A stretch of 59,609 nucleotides of DNA. Source: Rhypophila decipiens (lineage: Eukaryota; Ascomycota; Sordariomycetes; Sordariales; Naviculisporaceae). The translations under genes were made by a program, and so were the position numbers. Positions 23,001 to 33,711 of the stretch are shown piece by piece (the stretch's first letter is position 1; each line of letters opens with the position of its first letter). The notes under the pieces were generated by a model. The model did not search any database, was not told the DNA's origin, and was given only the letters and a program-made list of their open reading frames with translations. The stretch lies in NCBI GenBank assembly GCA_033297075.1, contig MU858265.1, forward strand, positions 1 to 59,609, read 5' to 3'.

Positions 23001-23026
23001 TTCGCGACAGCCAGCATTAGCCAAAC
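20014..23026. other. 3.0 kb intergenic before PFKFB gene
   Basis: No gene supported. Several open frames of 60-140 codons show no motif or codon bias. CT-rich tracts near 22560-22700 look like part of the promoter or a long leader of the kinase gene. Confidence 0.4.
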
Positions 23027-24564
23027 ATGGGCGGACCAAAGACTAACGGGATCGGGGTCCAGGTTGAGGACACCAAGATCTGTGTGGTGATGGTTGGACT
23101 GCCTGCCCGAGGCAAGAGTTATATCGCCCAAAAGGGTAGGCGCTCCATGCTGCACTTCTTTCTTACGTTCCTTTCCTTGCAAGACTCGCTGACCTTGTCT
23201 CCCTCTACAGCACAACGATACCTTAAGTGGCTCTCGATTCCGGCTGCGACTTTCAACGTTGGCAACTACCGACGCAACGACTCTCCCCATCCCTCGGCCG
23301 ATTTCTTCGACACCAACAATGCCGAAGGCGAGCGCAAACGACGAGCGGCCGCTGCCGCCGCCATCGCAGACATGCTCAAGTGGTTCAAGAGCGGCGGCGT
23401 GGTGGGCATATTAGATGCGACCAACAGCACCAAAGAGCGCAGGAAATGGGTCCTCGACACGGTCACAAAAGAAGGCGTCGAGGTCATCTTTGTCGAATCC
23501 AAGTGCGACGACGAGGAGCTGATAATGGCCAACATTCGCGATGTCAAGACGACGAGCCCTGACTACCAGGGGCAGGATCCTGAAAAGGCTGCACTGGATT
23601 TCCGCACCCGCATCCGGAACTACGAAAAGGTGTACCGCACCATCAACGCCGACGGCGACGAAGACGACTTGACCTACCTCAAGATCATGAACGTGGGCAA
23701 GCAGGTTATCATCAACCGCATCCGCGACTATCTTCAGTCTCGCATCGTCTACTACCTTATGAACCTCCACATTCGCCCGCGGTCCGTTTGGCTGTCTCGT
23801 GTAAGCATATTCCCCTCCCCGTCGTCCGCACACTTTCTCGGCTTGCTAACTTTGGACCACAGCATGGCGAATCTATGCTCAACTTGGAAGGCCGCATTGG
23901 CGGCGATGCCGGTCTCTCTTTAAGGGGCCAGGAATATGCGCGGAAGCTACCAGAACTAGTATTAGAGTCGGTGGGTGTAAGTCTGTCCCAAGTCTTGGCC
24001 GCTCAGCCAACCGTGGCAACTCGCTGACATATCTTACCGCAGAGTGATCGCCCGTTAACGGTGTGGACATCGACCCTCAAGCGAACCATCGCGACTGCCC
24101 GGCACCTCCCAGCTCACTACAACCAATTGCAATGGAAAGCGCTCGACGAACTGGACGCGGGCGTATGCGACGGTATGACGTACCAGGAAATCGCCGACAT
24201 GTATCCAGAGGACTTCCAGGCGCGCGACGAAGACAAGTACAACTACAGATACCGAGGCGGCGAGAGCTACCGCGACGTGGTGATCCGTCTAGAACCCATC
24301 ATAATGGAGCTGGAACGCAGTGAAGATATCCTCATCATTTCTCACCAAGCTGTCATTCGATGCATCTACGCCTACTTTATGCAAAAAACGCAGGAGGAGA
24401 GTCCTTGGGTCCCAGTTCCTCTGCATACGCTGATGAAGCTGACCCCGAGGGCGTACGGGACGGAGGTGCAGACGTACAAGGCCAACATCAAGGCTGTCAG
24501 CACATGGAGAGGAAAGGGCAGCACGGCAAAACATGAAGACCCGAGCCCCGACGGGGGTGTTTGA
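23027..24564 (+). CDS. 6-phosphofructo-2-kinase / fructose-2,6-bisphosphatase
   Basis: Four exons (23027-23135, 23211-23800, 23863-23976, 24043-24564), 444 residues, all introns short with GT-AG ends. The kinase half begins with the nucleotide-binding loop G-L-P-A-R-G-K-S-Y (about 25-33), followed by G-N-Y-R-R and D-A-T-N-S-T. The phosphatase half has the histidine phosphatase signature R-H-G-E-S, rebuilt across intron 2, then L-K-R-T, E-L-D-A-G-V-C-D-G-M and S-H-Q-A. Both catalytic sites look intact, so the enzyme should make and break fructose 2,6-bisphosphate and set the balance of glycolysis and gluconeogenesis in the cytosol. Fungi usually hold several paralogues, some with only one activity, so I give no symbol. 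It is compact, without the long N-terminal extension of some yeast isoforms. Confidence 0.92.
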
Positions 24565-25558
24565 GTAACCCCCAAATGGCCATGTTCCGAGTTTTTGTTA
24601 GTGTAACACCCAGTTGGGTGAGAGGGTAGATATCGTATGTTTCATTCAATTTGGATGTGCGATTCGACCCGATATCGGCCGGAGATACCCGGATGGGATG
24701 GATTCCCTCTGCCGGCTCGCATCGGCACTGTCACTGTGGCTGTTTTGGCCGACTTTTTAGGCTTTTGGTTTTTCTCTCTTTTTTTCTCTCTCTGGTTGAT
24801 TGGGTTTATCATTCATTCCGCTCACTCTTGAACACGAGTTGAGTGGTCATAGGGTATAAAAGGGAATAAGACGAGGCGAGATATTATGGAAGATACGGCG
24901 CGGAAAATGCGACTTTGCTCGGTTTGCTGTGTCTTTGCGCAGGCATTATTTGCGTCGATTTTATTACTGGTCGACTTTTTATCATTTGAGCGCCATCTCA
25001 GCACCATGGTTTTGAACTGGTCCCGCTGGATCCGGCACTTTCGCTTATAGTCTGATTGTTTATAACCATCGACCTTGTCATCCCTCTTTGGGATTCCCGA
25101 ATGGCTCAGGTTCAATCAACAAAATCGGATTGGCGGTTATTGATCAAGAGCACCAAAGTCCTTCACCATTTTGTGTCCTACATGCTATGAAACTAGAGGC
25201 CAGTGTACTTGGTCAAGTGTCTGTGATCTTTGTCAACAGAACAAGGAAGATATGATGCTGAACTCCGGCGGATGTAACTGATCATTGACAGCCCTCTATA
25301 TCGACGTCCATGTCAGTCCCACCTCTCCCTTTGCCCAGATGAACCGTCTCCCGACCCCGTGTTATTGCACATTGTCTCTCTCTTGTCCTCTGGGCGTATC
25401 CGTGAACCCAGACGACAAGATGCCAGTTTGAAACAGTTTCTGCTGGGTGTTGTCCGCATCCATCGCTAAAGCCAATATACTGTTATTGACCATCATCCCC
25501 TTCATGTCAAGTCATACTTAATACCGTATCCTCCACGCAGAGTATCCACGCCAGGGGC
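24565..25558. other. Intergenic, PFKFB to small-gene cluster
   Basis: 3' flanks of two convergent genes. No gene supported. Confidence 0.45.
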
Positions 25559-26048
25559 TCAGGCCTCATGTTTGCCGTCGTATCGCTTGCATCCATTGGC
25601 AGACGACCACCCTCCATCCGGATGGGCATGAGCAGCTTGGAGGCAGCAAAGCCAGACCTTGTTGTCAAAGTAGTTGGCGGTCTCGACAGTACTCTTGGCC
25701 GCCGAGATGGGAGGCTGGCCTTGTTTGGTGAGCAGCTTTCTCCGAGTTGTGGTAGCTGCGTGGGTCGAGAGAGGTTAGACGATGCAACGGCGGCGAGATT
25801 TGGCAGAGAAACTTACAGCTGCTGTGGTAACGCCCGCAAGTGGTTTTTACCCAGCGGTTGTTCAGTTGCGACTCGTAGAAGTGTCTCCCACAAAACCTGC
25901 ACTTTTTCACCTCCTCTGGCACATTTTTAGGCTTGTCCTCCGTCTTGAAGGTCTTCTCGTTTGAGCGTCCGCCTTTGGAATCCTCCTTGGCCGAGTAAGG
26001 CGGAGGAGGACTTTGCTGGCGGGCAACTTTGGACTGTTTGTGGCCCAT
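25559..26048 (-). CDS. Small CHORD-like Cys/His protein A, myristoylation-type start
   Basis: Exon 1 is 26048-25817 and exon 2 is 25755-25559 (61 bp intron, GTAAGT, branch CTAAC, CGCAG); 142 residues. The start MGHKQSK fits an N-myristoylation signal and nearly equals that of the divergent neighbour at 26439 (MGNKQSK). A Pro/Ser/Lys-rich linker leads to C-R-F-C-G-R-H-F near 50-57, T-C-G-R-Y-H-S-S, then after the intron V-W-L-C-C, N-G-C and G-K-H. That is the ordered zinc-ligand pattern C..C, C..YH, CC, GC, H shared by four genes here. The intron sits one codon later than in the paralogues. Compared with them the HPG is degraded to HSS. No known function; lipid anchoring plus a small zinc domain suggests a membrane-associated adaptor. 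Confidence 0.75.
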
Positions 26049-26438
26049 GGCGGCTGAAGTATGGACAGCAAGGATTCGAAAGAAGTGCTAGAGAAAGATT
26101 GGAAGTAAAGAAGATAAAAACGAAGAAGGCACCTTGGTGAGTTTTGTGTGTGTGATGTACAGCCCTAGAGAATCCAAATTGACTCGGCTCATCAACACCA
26201 AGCTTTGTCGGGCAAACTCTCATGTTCCGGCTGGAGCATCAAACTTTCTGCGGTGGCTTGCTGTCAACCTTGTTCTGGCTTTTTGAAAATTCTCATGTGA
26301 CTGTACTCACGCCTTTTCGAGTTCTGTGGGTTTATATAGCTCGGGACCTGGGGTAAGGGAACTGAACCTTATGTCGGGACAAATCCAGGTTGCTTTCTAT
26401 TCAATGTTCTTCGACCCAACCTGTTTTACACCACAAAT
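26049..26438. other. Divergent promoter between paralogues A and B
   Basis: A 390 bp region between two divergently transcribed family members. TTTATATAG near 26331-26339 serves the right-hand gene, about 100 bp before its ATG. Head-to-head arrangement allows shared regulation. Confidence 0.5.
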
Positions 26439-26933
26439 ATGGGAAACAAGCAGTCCAAAGCAAAGTCCCAAGTGAATTCCGCTTCGGCAGATCAACCAGC
26501 CTCGGAACGGGAGCTCGAAAAATGTCGACGTTGCAACACGATATACTTTCCAGCACATCTCGACAACCCTTACGTGGAGACAATTTGCGGAAGATATCAT
26601 CCTGGTAGGTAACCTGACTTTCTCAATCGCCTTGGTAAATTGACGTTCGGATTACATTTGCAAACATGATTTCAACTGCTTAGTCTTTTGTCCTCTCGCA
26701 CAGGGAAAATCTCGACAATGAGAAATATCCTTGATGAAAAGGGGAAAGGCTTGAAGAACCCTCCAAACACGGTGGCGTACTTGAGTGTGTGGGTCTGGGA
26801 TTGCTGTCTGAAAAAGTGTCAATACACAGTCTATGACAGAGAGGGTTGGGTGGCAAAGGTGCAGGAAGAGGACGGTTGTGCCGAGTATGCTGGAAACCAT
26901 GAGCCAGTCGATGGAGAAGCCGAGCAGGCATGA
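26439..26933 (+). CDS. Small CHORD-like Cys/His protein B, myristoylation-type start
   Basis: Exon 1 is 26439-26604 and exon 2 is 26704-26933 (99 bp intron, GTAGGT...CGCACAG); 131 residues. MGNKQSK at the start is a typical N-myristoylation motif (Gly2, Ser6, Lys7). The core reads C-R-R-C near 36-39, I-C-G-R-Y-H-P-G at the splice junction, V-W-D-C-C, D-G-C and G-N-H, ending with an acidic tail (PVDGEAEQA). The intron is phase 1 inside the Gly of HPG, as in paralogue C and in the gene at 4.4-5.05 kb. A second in-frame acceptor is unlikely because the earlier AG at 26683 gives a shifted frame. Function unknown; see the family finding. Confidence 0.78.
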
Positions 26934-27190
26934 CCACCAAGAAGGTTCCGGGGCGGGGATGAGATGGGCGCCGTGACTTTGTCCATGCTGGAGTAGCCAT
27001 GCGGTCTCGAGCCTTATCGGGAAACTATATAAATGTCAAAAACTTTATCCCAAACCCTCTTCCTTTTGGAAACCAGTTCACCCTTTTTCATTCTATTCTT
27101 CAAGTAGCATACCGACCGAAACCACAACCACTGCAAATCGTCGCATGTCAACCTCTACATATGTTGCGGGCATGTTCGCGTTCATTATGA

Positions 27191-27198
27191 TATAAATA
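27191..27198 (+). promoter_or_regulatory. TATA box of paralogue C
   Basis: TATAAATA 53 bp before the start codon at 27244, implying a short leader of about 20-25 bases. A further TATATAAA lies near 27025. Confidence 0.5.
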
Positions 27199-27243
27199 CG
27201 TAAAATCCTCCCCCGGTCAACCACCTCTACAAAAAAGACAGAC

Positions 27244-27730
27244 ATGGGCGCAGAACAACCGCAAGATGGGCTTGTGGCTGAAGCAAACAAGATCAAGTCC
27301 AAATGGATGAAGCTGAACTCTGACTCGAAGGGTACACCATCCGTCCCGCCATCAACGACAGCTTCGAGGGAGATGGAGCGGTGCCGGCGTTGTCATCACC
27401 ACTATATGACGGCTCAGTTGAATAACCCACGAGTAAATACGAAATGCGACCTGCATCATACTGGTATGTCTCGAGCGTTGCACCCTAATTATATTCATCC
27501 TGCCTAAAGGCTACAGTCTGTATGAACTGACCGCTGAACAATCTTTTCCAGGCGAAGTCAAAACACGGAGGGAGATGTTGGCCGAGGAGGGAAAGGGTCT
27601 CTTGGCCAATTTCAGCTCCGCGTACCTTGATAAGCAGGTGTACAGTTGCTGTTTAGCAGTCTATCCATCGACTGCCACCACCAGCTACTGCGCAAGGTAT
27701 GATGGGAATCATGAGCCAGGAGGCAAGTAG
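27244..27730 (+). CDS. Small CHORD-like Cys/His protein C
   Basis: Exon 1 is 27244-27463 and exon 2 is 27552-27730 (88 bp intron, GTATGT...TTCCAG); 132 residues. The ligand order is retained: C-R-R-C near 47-50, K-C-D-L-H-H-T-G at the junction, V-Y-S-C-C, Y-C-A-R and G-N-H. The second half R-R-E-M-L-A-E-E-G-K-G-L-L aligns with R-N-I-L-D-E-K-G-K-G-L in paralogue B. The N-terminus is MGAEQP, so Gly2 is kept but the Ser/Lys of the myristoylation motif are lost. The phase-1 intron is in the same codon as in B. Same strand as B and 310 bp away, consistent with tandem duplication. Function unknown. Confidence 0.75.
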
Positions 27731-28912
27731 CTGCCCGCTACTCCATGTCGTGTTCAGCAATGGCAGTTGTAATAGACAAGTGCGTCCTCAATGGAGTTGA
27801 CGCTCACTGCTCAAGTGTCAACTACGTTCGACAAGAGGTTGTGGATACACCAGGACATGGGGTTTTCGGGGTCTACAGCTACAGGAAGGAGGAACTCGTC
27901 AGGCAGTACAAGACTGTCACTGTGTCTTTGCACCAAGAGCAACCCATAAGAAGCAATGCAAGGCGCGATGTGTACTCTGTAGCACAAGTACACAAGCTTA
28001 ATCCAACAACCTCGCGCTGTCTTGACCATGGGCCCTTTGTGATGTACTAGTCTATGCCTGTCACGTGGGTGGAGGTGAATTGATTCATTGTCTCAGTCCC
28101 TTCCCGTTCTGCCGCTCCACGTGGAATCTGAAGGCCGGTCTGGAACAGAGAGTCGGGACCTGTTGACGAATTCTCATGTTCATTCTTCGCCCTGTCAGTG
28201 ATGGAAAGATGCTGCCGACTTTATAAGCCAGCGAGCTCATAGGCCAGTGCAAGAGACCGGTGCATGAAGCACACCACTAGCACCACACAACGGCATGCAT
28301 AGGACGTTTTCCGCGGGGCTGGTCGTGCATACTTGGCCATGGTAAACAAACCAATAGGGGCTGCATGTCTGCAGAATTGATGGATCCAGGCAGCAAGTTT
28401 GGAGATAGCTGATGGCTCGAGAGCACCCGTATCATTTGACTATTCAATTTAGAGCCTGGTCATTATTGTTTAGAGGATAATGATTCCTTTCTTGGCATGG
28501 TCGATCGATGATGTTATGCAATCCCGACTGAATGTGAGCTTAAGAACGCCAGATACAGCCCCTCGAGACGTGCTGATAGGGATAGCCAACCCTGCCAACC
28601 ACCTGCACAAGGGCCCCCAGTGTCCCCCTCAGCTAGCCCTGGTACGGGTGTACTAGTTGAATCAAGTGCTTGGGGGGGTGCTTGGTTAAATGGCCAGCGG
28701 ATATTTCCGCTCCACAAAAAAAAAATACGTAATGGGACTGGGCCGGAATCAGCCATCTTGTCCCGCCGATCCCAATCCCACGCTGGCGGTACCGGGGATT
28801 ATTAATGGGGATGCCCACCATCGGCGCCGTCTTACCGCCTGTCCGCCGCTGCTGCCCTCTTCATCCCCCCAAACATCCAACTCTCAATCATTGCGAGCAA
28901 ACTCGGCTGATC
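27731..28912. other. Intergenic between paralogue C and methyltransferase
   Basis: No gene supported. A 101-codon plus frame at 27745-28050 has no ATG-context or motif support. Confidence 0.4.
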
Positions 28913-30419
28913 ATGGCTGACGCTGAAGCGACTAAGGGCGCGTCGCCCAAGTCTCCCGGATCCGGCAAATCAAGTGCCAAGCCCGGTGCATCGCCCAGAG
29001 ACACAGGTTCCTCTCCCCCTCCTGGCGACGGCGCTGAGGGGTCTGAGCCGGGGCCTGGTGAACTCGTTGCCGCCGAGCATTTTGAGGTAATTATTTCCCA
29101 CGTCCTCTCTCGTCGTTCCCAGCGCTAAACCTCGGGTCCAGGACGAGGAGAGTGACACTGATTCGAGATTTGGAGGCGAGTAAGTATCCTTCTTCCAGGT
29201 TGTGGCAATTGGAAAAAAGTCCAATTGGGAATCCCGTGCTGTGTCTAATTGAGCTCCTGCGTACCTCTTTCAGCGCCGAATCCTCGACGGCTTCCGTCTC
29301 GTCCAGCATCTTGGAATACCGCAAAATCCACGGACGTACCTTTCACAGTGATCGATACGACTCGCAGTACTGGACCCCGAATGATGAACGGCAGAGCGAG
29401 AATGTTGACATCACGTACGTTATCCGTCTAGTCTCTGCTGATCGCTAGGCCACTTGGGTGCAGCTGCCTAACTCTCCCACAGCCACCATTACATGACCCT
29501 TCTGCTCGATGACAGGCTCTATCTGGCCCCCATCAGGCCCGACGTGCAAAAGGTGCTCGACATCGGAACAGGGACCGGCATCTGGGCCATCGACTTTGGC
29601 GACCAGCACCCCAGCGCCGAAGTGATTGGTACTGACCTGTCGCCCATGATGCCGGCCTGGGTCCCTCCCAACGTCAGATTCGAGATTGACGACTGCACCA
29701 AGCCGTGGACCTGGGATGACAACTCGGTCGACTTTGTGCACATCCGCTTCCTGGGAGGCGGCATCAAGGACTGGACCGGCTTGTTCCGAGAGGCCTACCG
29801 CGTGCTGAAACCGGGTGGCTGGCTCCAGTCTGGAGAGTTTGACCCGCGCTTCCTGTGCGATGATGGGACTGGAAATGACCAGGAGGCCTTCAAGCTGTGG
29901 AACAAGGTCTTCAACGAGAGCGGACCCAAGATGGGCGTCAACTTTGCTGTCATTGATGAACGAATCCAGGATGCCGCTATTGTGGAAGCTGGGTTTGAAA
30001 AGATCGAGGGCGTGACCTACAAGGTTTGTGCATCTGCCACTCTCTGTGGCTTCCACCGTCATGTGGACGTTCACGTTTCTTGAAACGCTAACTTTTCTGT
30101 CCTCGACGCCACACAGGCTCCGGTTGGTCCGTGGCCCCGGGACAAGAAACTCGCAGAGGCTGGGCGTTATGTTCAGCTGGTTATGGAGAATGACATGGAA
30201 GGTGAGTTATGCTTTCCCCTCTGTTGTGGAATCACATCTGACTCTTGGGTGCCGTCTCGGATTTTAGGGTACAGCACATTCCTCTGGAACACCATTCTCG
30301 GCTGGCCAGCCGAAGAATACCAGGTCTTCTTGATGCAAGTCCGCAAGATGGTTCGGGACTGGCGCAAAACCCACAACTATTTCCATGCTCGCTATGTGTG
30401 GGGGAGAAAGCCCGAGTGA
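28913..30419 (+). CDS. LaeA-like (TAM-domain) SAM-dependent methyltransferase
   Basis: Six exons: 28913-29086, 29142-29179, 29274-29414, 29483-30023, 30117-30201 and 30268-30419; 376 residues. The N-terminal 55 residues are Ser/Pro/Gly/Lys-rich and disordered. After the [10 protein letters not shown] and Y-W-x-P-N-D-E-x-Q blocks of the fungal LaeA-like family comes [12 protein letters not shown] and SAM motif [15 protein letters not shown], then E-V-I-G-T-D-L-S-P (motif II), D-F-V-H-I-R (motif III-like) and L-K-P-G-G-W-L-Q. The tail contains R-Y-V-W-G-R-K-P. LaeA itself is a nuclear regulator of secondary metabolism; most paralogues have no known substrate, and no biosynthetic gene cluster is visible here. 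It lies inside the group of small Cys/His genes. All exon phases agree. Confidence 0.9.
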
Positions 30420-30979
30420 CGGTAGCTGGACCAAGGGAGAATTCTGGATGTCTTTTATTTGCAGCCGCAGAGTACATATCTACCTTTGTCATACACAGTC
30501 CGATTGAGGGTCCCCTGATGGCCTCAAGTTCCGTCGAGCATCTGCATGGAAATATCACTACTACTGTGTTTCACTGTCTTTCTGGTTCTGATAACCCCCT
30601 AGTTTCTGCAGTCAAGGCCAATATTGTCTTGTGGGTAAGTATTTTGTGTGTGGTCCTACCTTGCTAAGTTTTCATGTACTCGGGAGGTCACCGTCAGGCT
30701 TCAGCCACCAGACACCTAAGGGTAGTCAGCATGGAAGGTTTTGGAGTGCGAAAAATGATTAAAAATGATTAAAACTATAACCTGCAAAGCCGAGTCTACA
30801 TGAGGAGTCAAGCAAGATTACAGATAATTGGAAAACTCGTATCAATTCTACCCTCCTCTGCATCTGCTCTCCTTTTCTCCCTCTCCCACACTCACAATCA
30901 ACATCCTGCTCGTCTCTCAACAGCTGCCCAAGCGCAAACTAAAACACTCATATCTTTCGAAAGACATCGACACCTCGAC
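30420..30979. other. Intergenic before paralogue D
   Basis: No gene supported. Contains the 3' flank of the methyltransferase and a CT-rich leader of the next gene. Confidence 0.45.
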
Positions 30980-31513
30980 ATGGCATCACAAGTCCTCCCC
31001 GCCCTTCCTGCACCAGTGCAGACCCAGCCGGGCAGCATCAAACCTCACTCACTCAAAAAAGCAGCCTCAACACTGGCAAGCTGGCTGCATCTCCACGGCC
31101 ACCATCACCGCACCTCTGCCGCCCATGGCAATGCTAGCAGCAGCACCACCAGCAACAGCAGCGACGAAAACGACGACAAGCTGCTCAACCACACCACTCA
31201 AATCTGCCTAAGGTGCAACCGGACCTTCACGGTGCACATCCACCGCCCATCAGGGCTCTTCTACCGGGACAAGTGCAACTACTACCACCCCGGCAGTCCG
31301 ATAACCATCAGGGAACTCCTGGACCCGCATGAAACCAGCGAAGCGAGACGTCAGATTCTGGAAAAGAGATTGACTCGGAAATTGGGGGGATACTTGAAGC
31401 CCTTGTCAAGAGACACGATAGTGTGGACTTGTTGCCTGAACAAGATTGATCAGTATGAAAGTCCATACGGCGGTTGTTCGTTTAGTTCCGGCAAGCACTT
31501 TTGCGACTGGTAA
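30980..31513 (+). CDS. CHORD-like Cys/His protein D, longer and intronless
   Basis: 177 residues, ATG at 30980 in context CGACATGG. A long His/Ser/Asn-rich N-terminal region (H-L-H-G-H-H-H-R, S-S-S-T-T-S-N-S-S) precedes the family core: C-L-R-C-N-R-T-F near 80-87, K-C-N-Y-Y-H-P-G, I-V-W-T-C-C, Y-G-G-C and G-K-H. The HPG is complete, and the linker R-E-L-L-D-P-H-E-T aligns with the R-N-I-L-D-E region of paralogue B. No intron interrupts HPG, so this member either lost it or arose by retro-copying. The N-terminus lacks MG, so membrane anchoring is not predicted. It is the most distant of the four neighbours. Function unknown. Confidence 0.75.
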   Translation: MASQVLPALPAPVQTQPGSIKPHSLKKAASTLASWLHLHGHHHRTSAAHGNASSSTTSNSSDENDDKLLNHTTQICLRCNRTFTVHIHRPSGLFYRDKCNYYHPGSPITIRELLDPHETSEARRQILEKRLTRKLGGYLKPLSRDTIVWTCCLNKIDQYESPYGGCSFSSGKHFCDW

Positions 31514-31631
31514 TATCGATTAGTAATTACCTCTAGTGCTTTGAATAACACAAGAGCACTTTTTTCTTAACAGTCTAGACACCTAGCAGCGCTGCACCGT
31601 GACAGATGTTCGATATGTACACCACAGTCAT

Positions 31632-32873
31632 TCAGCCTTCCTTCTTCTTGATTGAACCAACCAGCTCAAATGTATCCCCCGTAGCGTCCAGCTCAACAGG
31701 CGAGTACACTTCCAGCTCATGAACCGCAGCCGGTACACCCCGAACAGCACCAGGCTGTTCCATCTCCACTGCCCACTCTTTACTGCCGTCTTCCAAAGCC
31801 TCGCCGTCCAATTCCGGTTTGCGGTGCACCATTCCTCCCAACTCAGCGGCATCTTTAGAATGTGAGGCCTTCAGTCCATTTTCTGCTTGTGATAGTTCCC
31901 TGGCCTCAGTGGACTGAGTTAGAGTATGCGAAAGAGCTGCTTTTTTGCGCAATCGGTAGATGTATATCACGCAGATGACGAGAGCTAGGGCGGCTACGGC
32001 ACCGCCTGCCATGCCTGCTTTTGCGCCTGTGTCTCTGCCTGGGTTTCCGTCTGTATCTTCGTCGTCGTCTTCATCCGTGCTGGTGCTGTTGCGAGAGGAG
32101 GGACTGGAGGTGGCCTCTTTGTTTGCTTTCAGAGGGTCGGGTGGTGATGGAGAAGCTTTGGCATTGGCATTGCTAGCCGTAGCAGCAGGGTTAGTGGTAG
32201 ACTTGGTGTCGCTTGGAGCCTTGGTCGGCTGCTGGCTCTGGTTCTCGAACACGTCACTTGCCCCCCCGGCCCCGCCGCCGCCAGGGACAGGCGTCAGATC
32301 ACCACAAAATCGCTTGATGCTCACGGTGCAGCTATTCTGCGCACCCAAGTCGCCAAAGTTGCTCTTGACGCAGTTGTCGTAGGTCTTGGTGCAGAGGAAT
32401 GTCGGCAGGGTGTGTTCGTATCGGTCCATCTGGGGCTGCCAGGTCTTGCAACGGCATCTGTACTCGAGTGTTGTCTGGTTGTGTTCAAGACAGGTGTAAG
32501 AACGTGAGCTGCATTGGGAGCTGAGATATTCTTGGACTCACCGCGTTGCAGTAGTTGTCCTTTTTGCTCATCTGCGTATCGCAGATGAGGGAGCAGGTCT
32601 GGATTTCCATGGCACACCACATTTCTGTTGAACGAGCCGGGCAGATGTTAACAAGACTCTTGACAGATTCAATTCTAGGAGTCTTTCTGCCGACTCCTGG
32701 TGGAAGGATAGATCCCGGTGCCAGTTCTCACCTCTTGTCCCCAGGTCGACCGTCTTGGGGTCGATCTCGAAGGTCTTTGCAGAGCATAACGGTGACGAAA
32801 AAAGAAAGAGACCAAAAAGAAGGTTCGGGATTAGATTTCCTATGGGCAACAGCCAAGTCCGCAGGCCTGCCAT
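31632..32873 (-). CDS. DUF7707-type secreted-domain protein with one membrane segment
   Basis: Three exons: 32873-32732, 32624-32542 and 32474-31632; 355 residues. A signal peptide (FGLFLFSSPLCSA) is followed by the block I-D-P-K-T-V-D-L-G, M-W-C-A-M-E-I-Q-T-C-S-L-I-C, N-Y-C-N, Y-R-C-R-C and F-L-C-x-x-x-Y-x-x-C, the cysteine pattern of the DUF7707 family of fungal surface proteins. Then come a Ser/Thr/Pro-rich stalk with an acidic run (DEDDDEDTDG), one membrane helix (AGGAVAALALVICVIYIY) with a basic stop-transfer RLRKK, and a cytosolic tail of about 110 residues. Many relatives end in a GPI signal; this one has a transmembrane tail, which would suit a surface sensor or wall anchor. The function of the family is not known. 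Confidence 0.8.
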
Positions 32874-33711
32874 GGCGACTCGGGGGAAAGCCGATAAATG
32901 AGTGTGTAGAATTGTTCGAGACTAGTTGTTGTCAGTGTTTTGTAGATTACTGCATTGTTCGTTCAGTGTGAACCTCAAACAAAGGGAGTATTACCAACAA
33001 TGCCGTTAGCACATCTTGAGGTCTCGTTCGGGATGAATCGTGCCCATGACGAAAAATGTGAGATGGGGAAAGGAAAAGGGAAGGGGCCAGAAGGACTGGC
33101 GAGTTCGGGAAACATGTCAGGACCGGGCTCGGGGATACCAACCTCCATGGGAGTACTAGTATCAGGGGTGACATCTCCGAACGACGTGGGTAAGCAGCTA
33201 GAAAACAAAATTCTCACAGAAGCAGAGCAAATGCGAGTTGGCCGCCAGATTTGCACCGCCATGGCGCTCAACCACTGGAACACATCGGATCTAATTTCAA
33301 TTTTCCGCTCCTGGGATGTTGGACCGCTAACAAGGTGGGTTTGACTCGGGATTGGGAAGAGAATACGAAGTTTGAATGACACCCTGATGCTTACTGTACT
33401 GTACCCAAAGACCTCACTGCAGCTCCCTTCACGTCAACAAAAAAGTCAACGACAACTTGAAATCCATGATGGAAAGGGAAAGGACCTAATAAACAGGCAC
33501 CGCCACTCTCACAAACACGCACTATTTTTGGAGAATATTCCCCGGCACGCTAGAATAGACCCCTTGACTGGCAAGAGTAGACGCCTTGACCGAGCTAGAA
33601 TAGATGCCTTGACTGATCTGGAATGAATGCCCCAACGAGATGAAATACCGGTAGTCGTTATTCATGTCACAAGATAAAAGAATCAGAGAGCGATAACCAA
33701 AAATAAACAAA
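32874..33711. other. Intergenic, holds a repeat fragment
   Basis: Overlapping frames of about 130 codons on both strands (32955-33382) have no motif and are probably chance. A MITE fragment occupies 33482-33640. Confidence 0.4.
33482..33640 (+). repeat. Partial copy of the 47.6 kb hAT-like MITE
   Basis: GGACCTAATAAACAGGCACC at 33482 matches the left end of the element at 47613 (GGCGCCTAATATACAGGCAC), with a second matching block near 33510-33530. Three or more units of its 22 bp minisatellite follow (CTAGAATAGATGCCTTGACT at 33594 and relatives at 33550 and 33573). The right inverted end is missing, so the copy is truncated. Confidence 0.65.

Noticed and set aside
28913..31513. Secondary-metabolite gene cluster around the LaeA-like gene
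   Set aside because: No polyketide synthase, NRPS, terpene synthase, transporter or P450 nearby.
32955..33382. Overlapping frames of about 130 codons on both strands
   Set aside because: No motifs and mutual overlap; probably chance.
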